From positions 1 to 64,000 of the forward strand of contig JANSLP010000172.1 of assembly GCA_029298735.1 (NCBI GenBank): 64,000 nt of DNA, given 5' to 3'. Numbering within the stretch: the first letter of the stretch is position 1; each line of letters opens with the position of its first letter. Below are positions 63,584 to 64,000 of this stretch, one piece after another. Under the pieces are notes generated by a model. That model saw only the letters and a program-made list of their open reading frames with translations, made no database searches and had not been told where the DNA came from. Source of the stretch: Ophiostoma sp. CBS 140.51. Its lineage: Eukaryota > Ascomycota > Sordariomycetes > Ophiostomatales > Ophiostomataceae. Both the position numbers and the translations under genes were made by a program.

Positions 63584-64000
63584 GATGATGAGGTAACGGA
63601 GACAGGGTTGCGAGGTGGTAATGATGACTATGACGAGCCTATGAGGTTTAGTACATAATCAAATAACATGAGTATTTCTAATTTGAGAAGAGAAAAAACT
63701 GCCTTAATTGCCGACGATAGTAGCCGATGAATTGCCGTTACGGGAGAATTGCGGGCGAGTAGCGGGGGAGCTACGGAAGCCGGCATTCGACCGGAGCATC
63801 CCTCTCGGAGAAGTCCGTCGACGCCGAGACGTCGAAGAATTTTGAGATACTGTGCATCATTGAGCAAAATTGATCTCAATAAGAAAACTGCCGGGTTCCG
63901 GGCCTCTCTTAATACCGTCTCTGGCATCCCTTTTTCCCTTATAAGTCTGTAATGTGAGTCTGCAGCAAAACTCTGAATTAAACCACTTTTCGCTTAATGG
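63584..64000. other. 3' region of the GH43-like gene
   Basis: No gene seen to the window end. Short open frames on both strands lack bias. The downstream neighbour that would tell whether the enzyme cluster continues is not in the window. Confidence 0.5.

Noticed and set aside
1..64000. CRISPR arrays, insertion sequences, LTR elements, rRNA genes
   Set aside because: No regularly spaced repeats with unique spacers, no transposase or reverse transcriptase motifs, no terminal repeats and no 5S/18S/28S sequence recognised.

Overview
The window is nuclear DNA of a filamentous ascomycete (Pezizomycotina, most likely a sordariomycete). Protein genes carry short GT-AG introns (43 to 157 bp, mostly 50 to 68) with CT(A/G)AC branch sites. 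Coding exons strongly prefer C in the third codon position. The families found are fungal: a BIR1 survivin homologue, Cdc4-type myosin light chain, HET domain, Clr5 domain, CBM1, a TRI12-like transporter and a scytalone-dehydratase-like enzyme. I cannot name the species. I find 17 intact protein genes, one broken gene and one tRNA.

Left part, 0 to 29 kb, is mostly housekeeping and cell biology. In order: a membrane-anchored SH3 protein (-), a 4.4 kb spacer, the snoRNP assembly factor NAF1 (-) divergent from the ER mannosyltransferase ALG9 (+), a secreted CBM1-only protein (-), a membrane-anchored haem-dependent oxidative N-demethylase-like protein (+), an F-box-like/DUF7730 protein (+), the chromosomal passenger protein BIR1 (-) divergent from a myosin essential light chain (+), and an M3 metallopeptidase (+).

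Middle part, 29.2 to 44.7 kb, is a gene desert of about 15.4 kb without a convincing gene. It contains short tandem repeats and AT-rich stretches, and its last 2.5 kb is strongly pyrimidine-rich. It ends at a large Clr5-domain regulator (+), which has an upstream ORF.

Right part, 47.5 to 64 kb, is accessory in character. A HET-domain allorecognition protein (-) is divergent from a small gene with two lesions, a -1 frameshift and a premature TGA. A tRNA-Val(AAC) follows. Next comes a compact group of enzyme genes arranged as divergent pairs: SDR, alpha/beta hydrolase <-> bicupin (quercetinase-like), scytalone-dehydratase-like <-> SDR, and TRI12-like MFS exporter <-> secreted GH43-like glycosidase. 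There is no polyketide synthase, NRPS or cluster regulator in the window, so this is either one flank of a secondary-metabolite cluster or a stand-alone aromatic-compound modification/catabolic cluster. It is the best candidate here for an undescribed system.

Exon boundaries were read by eye from splice consensus and reading frame. No similarity search was run.
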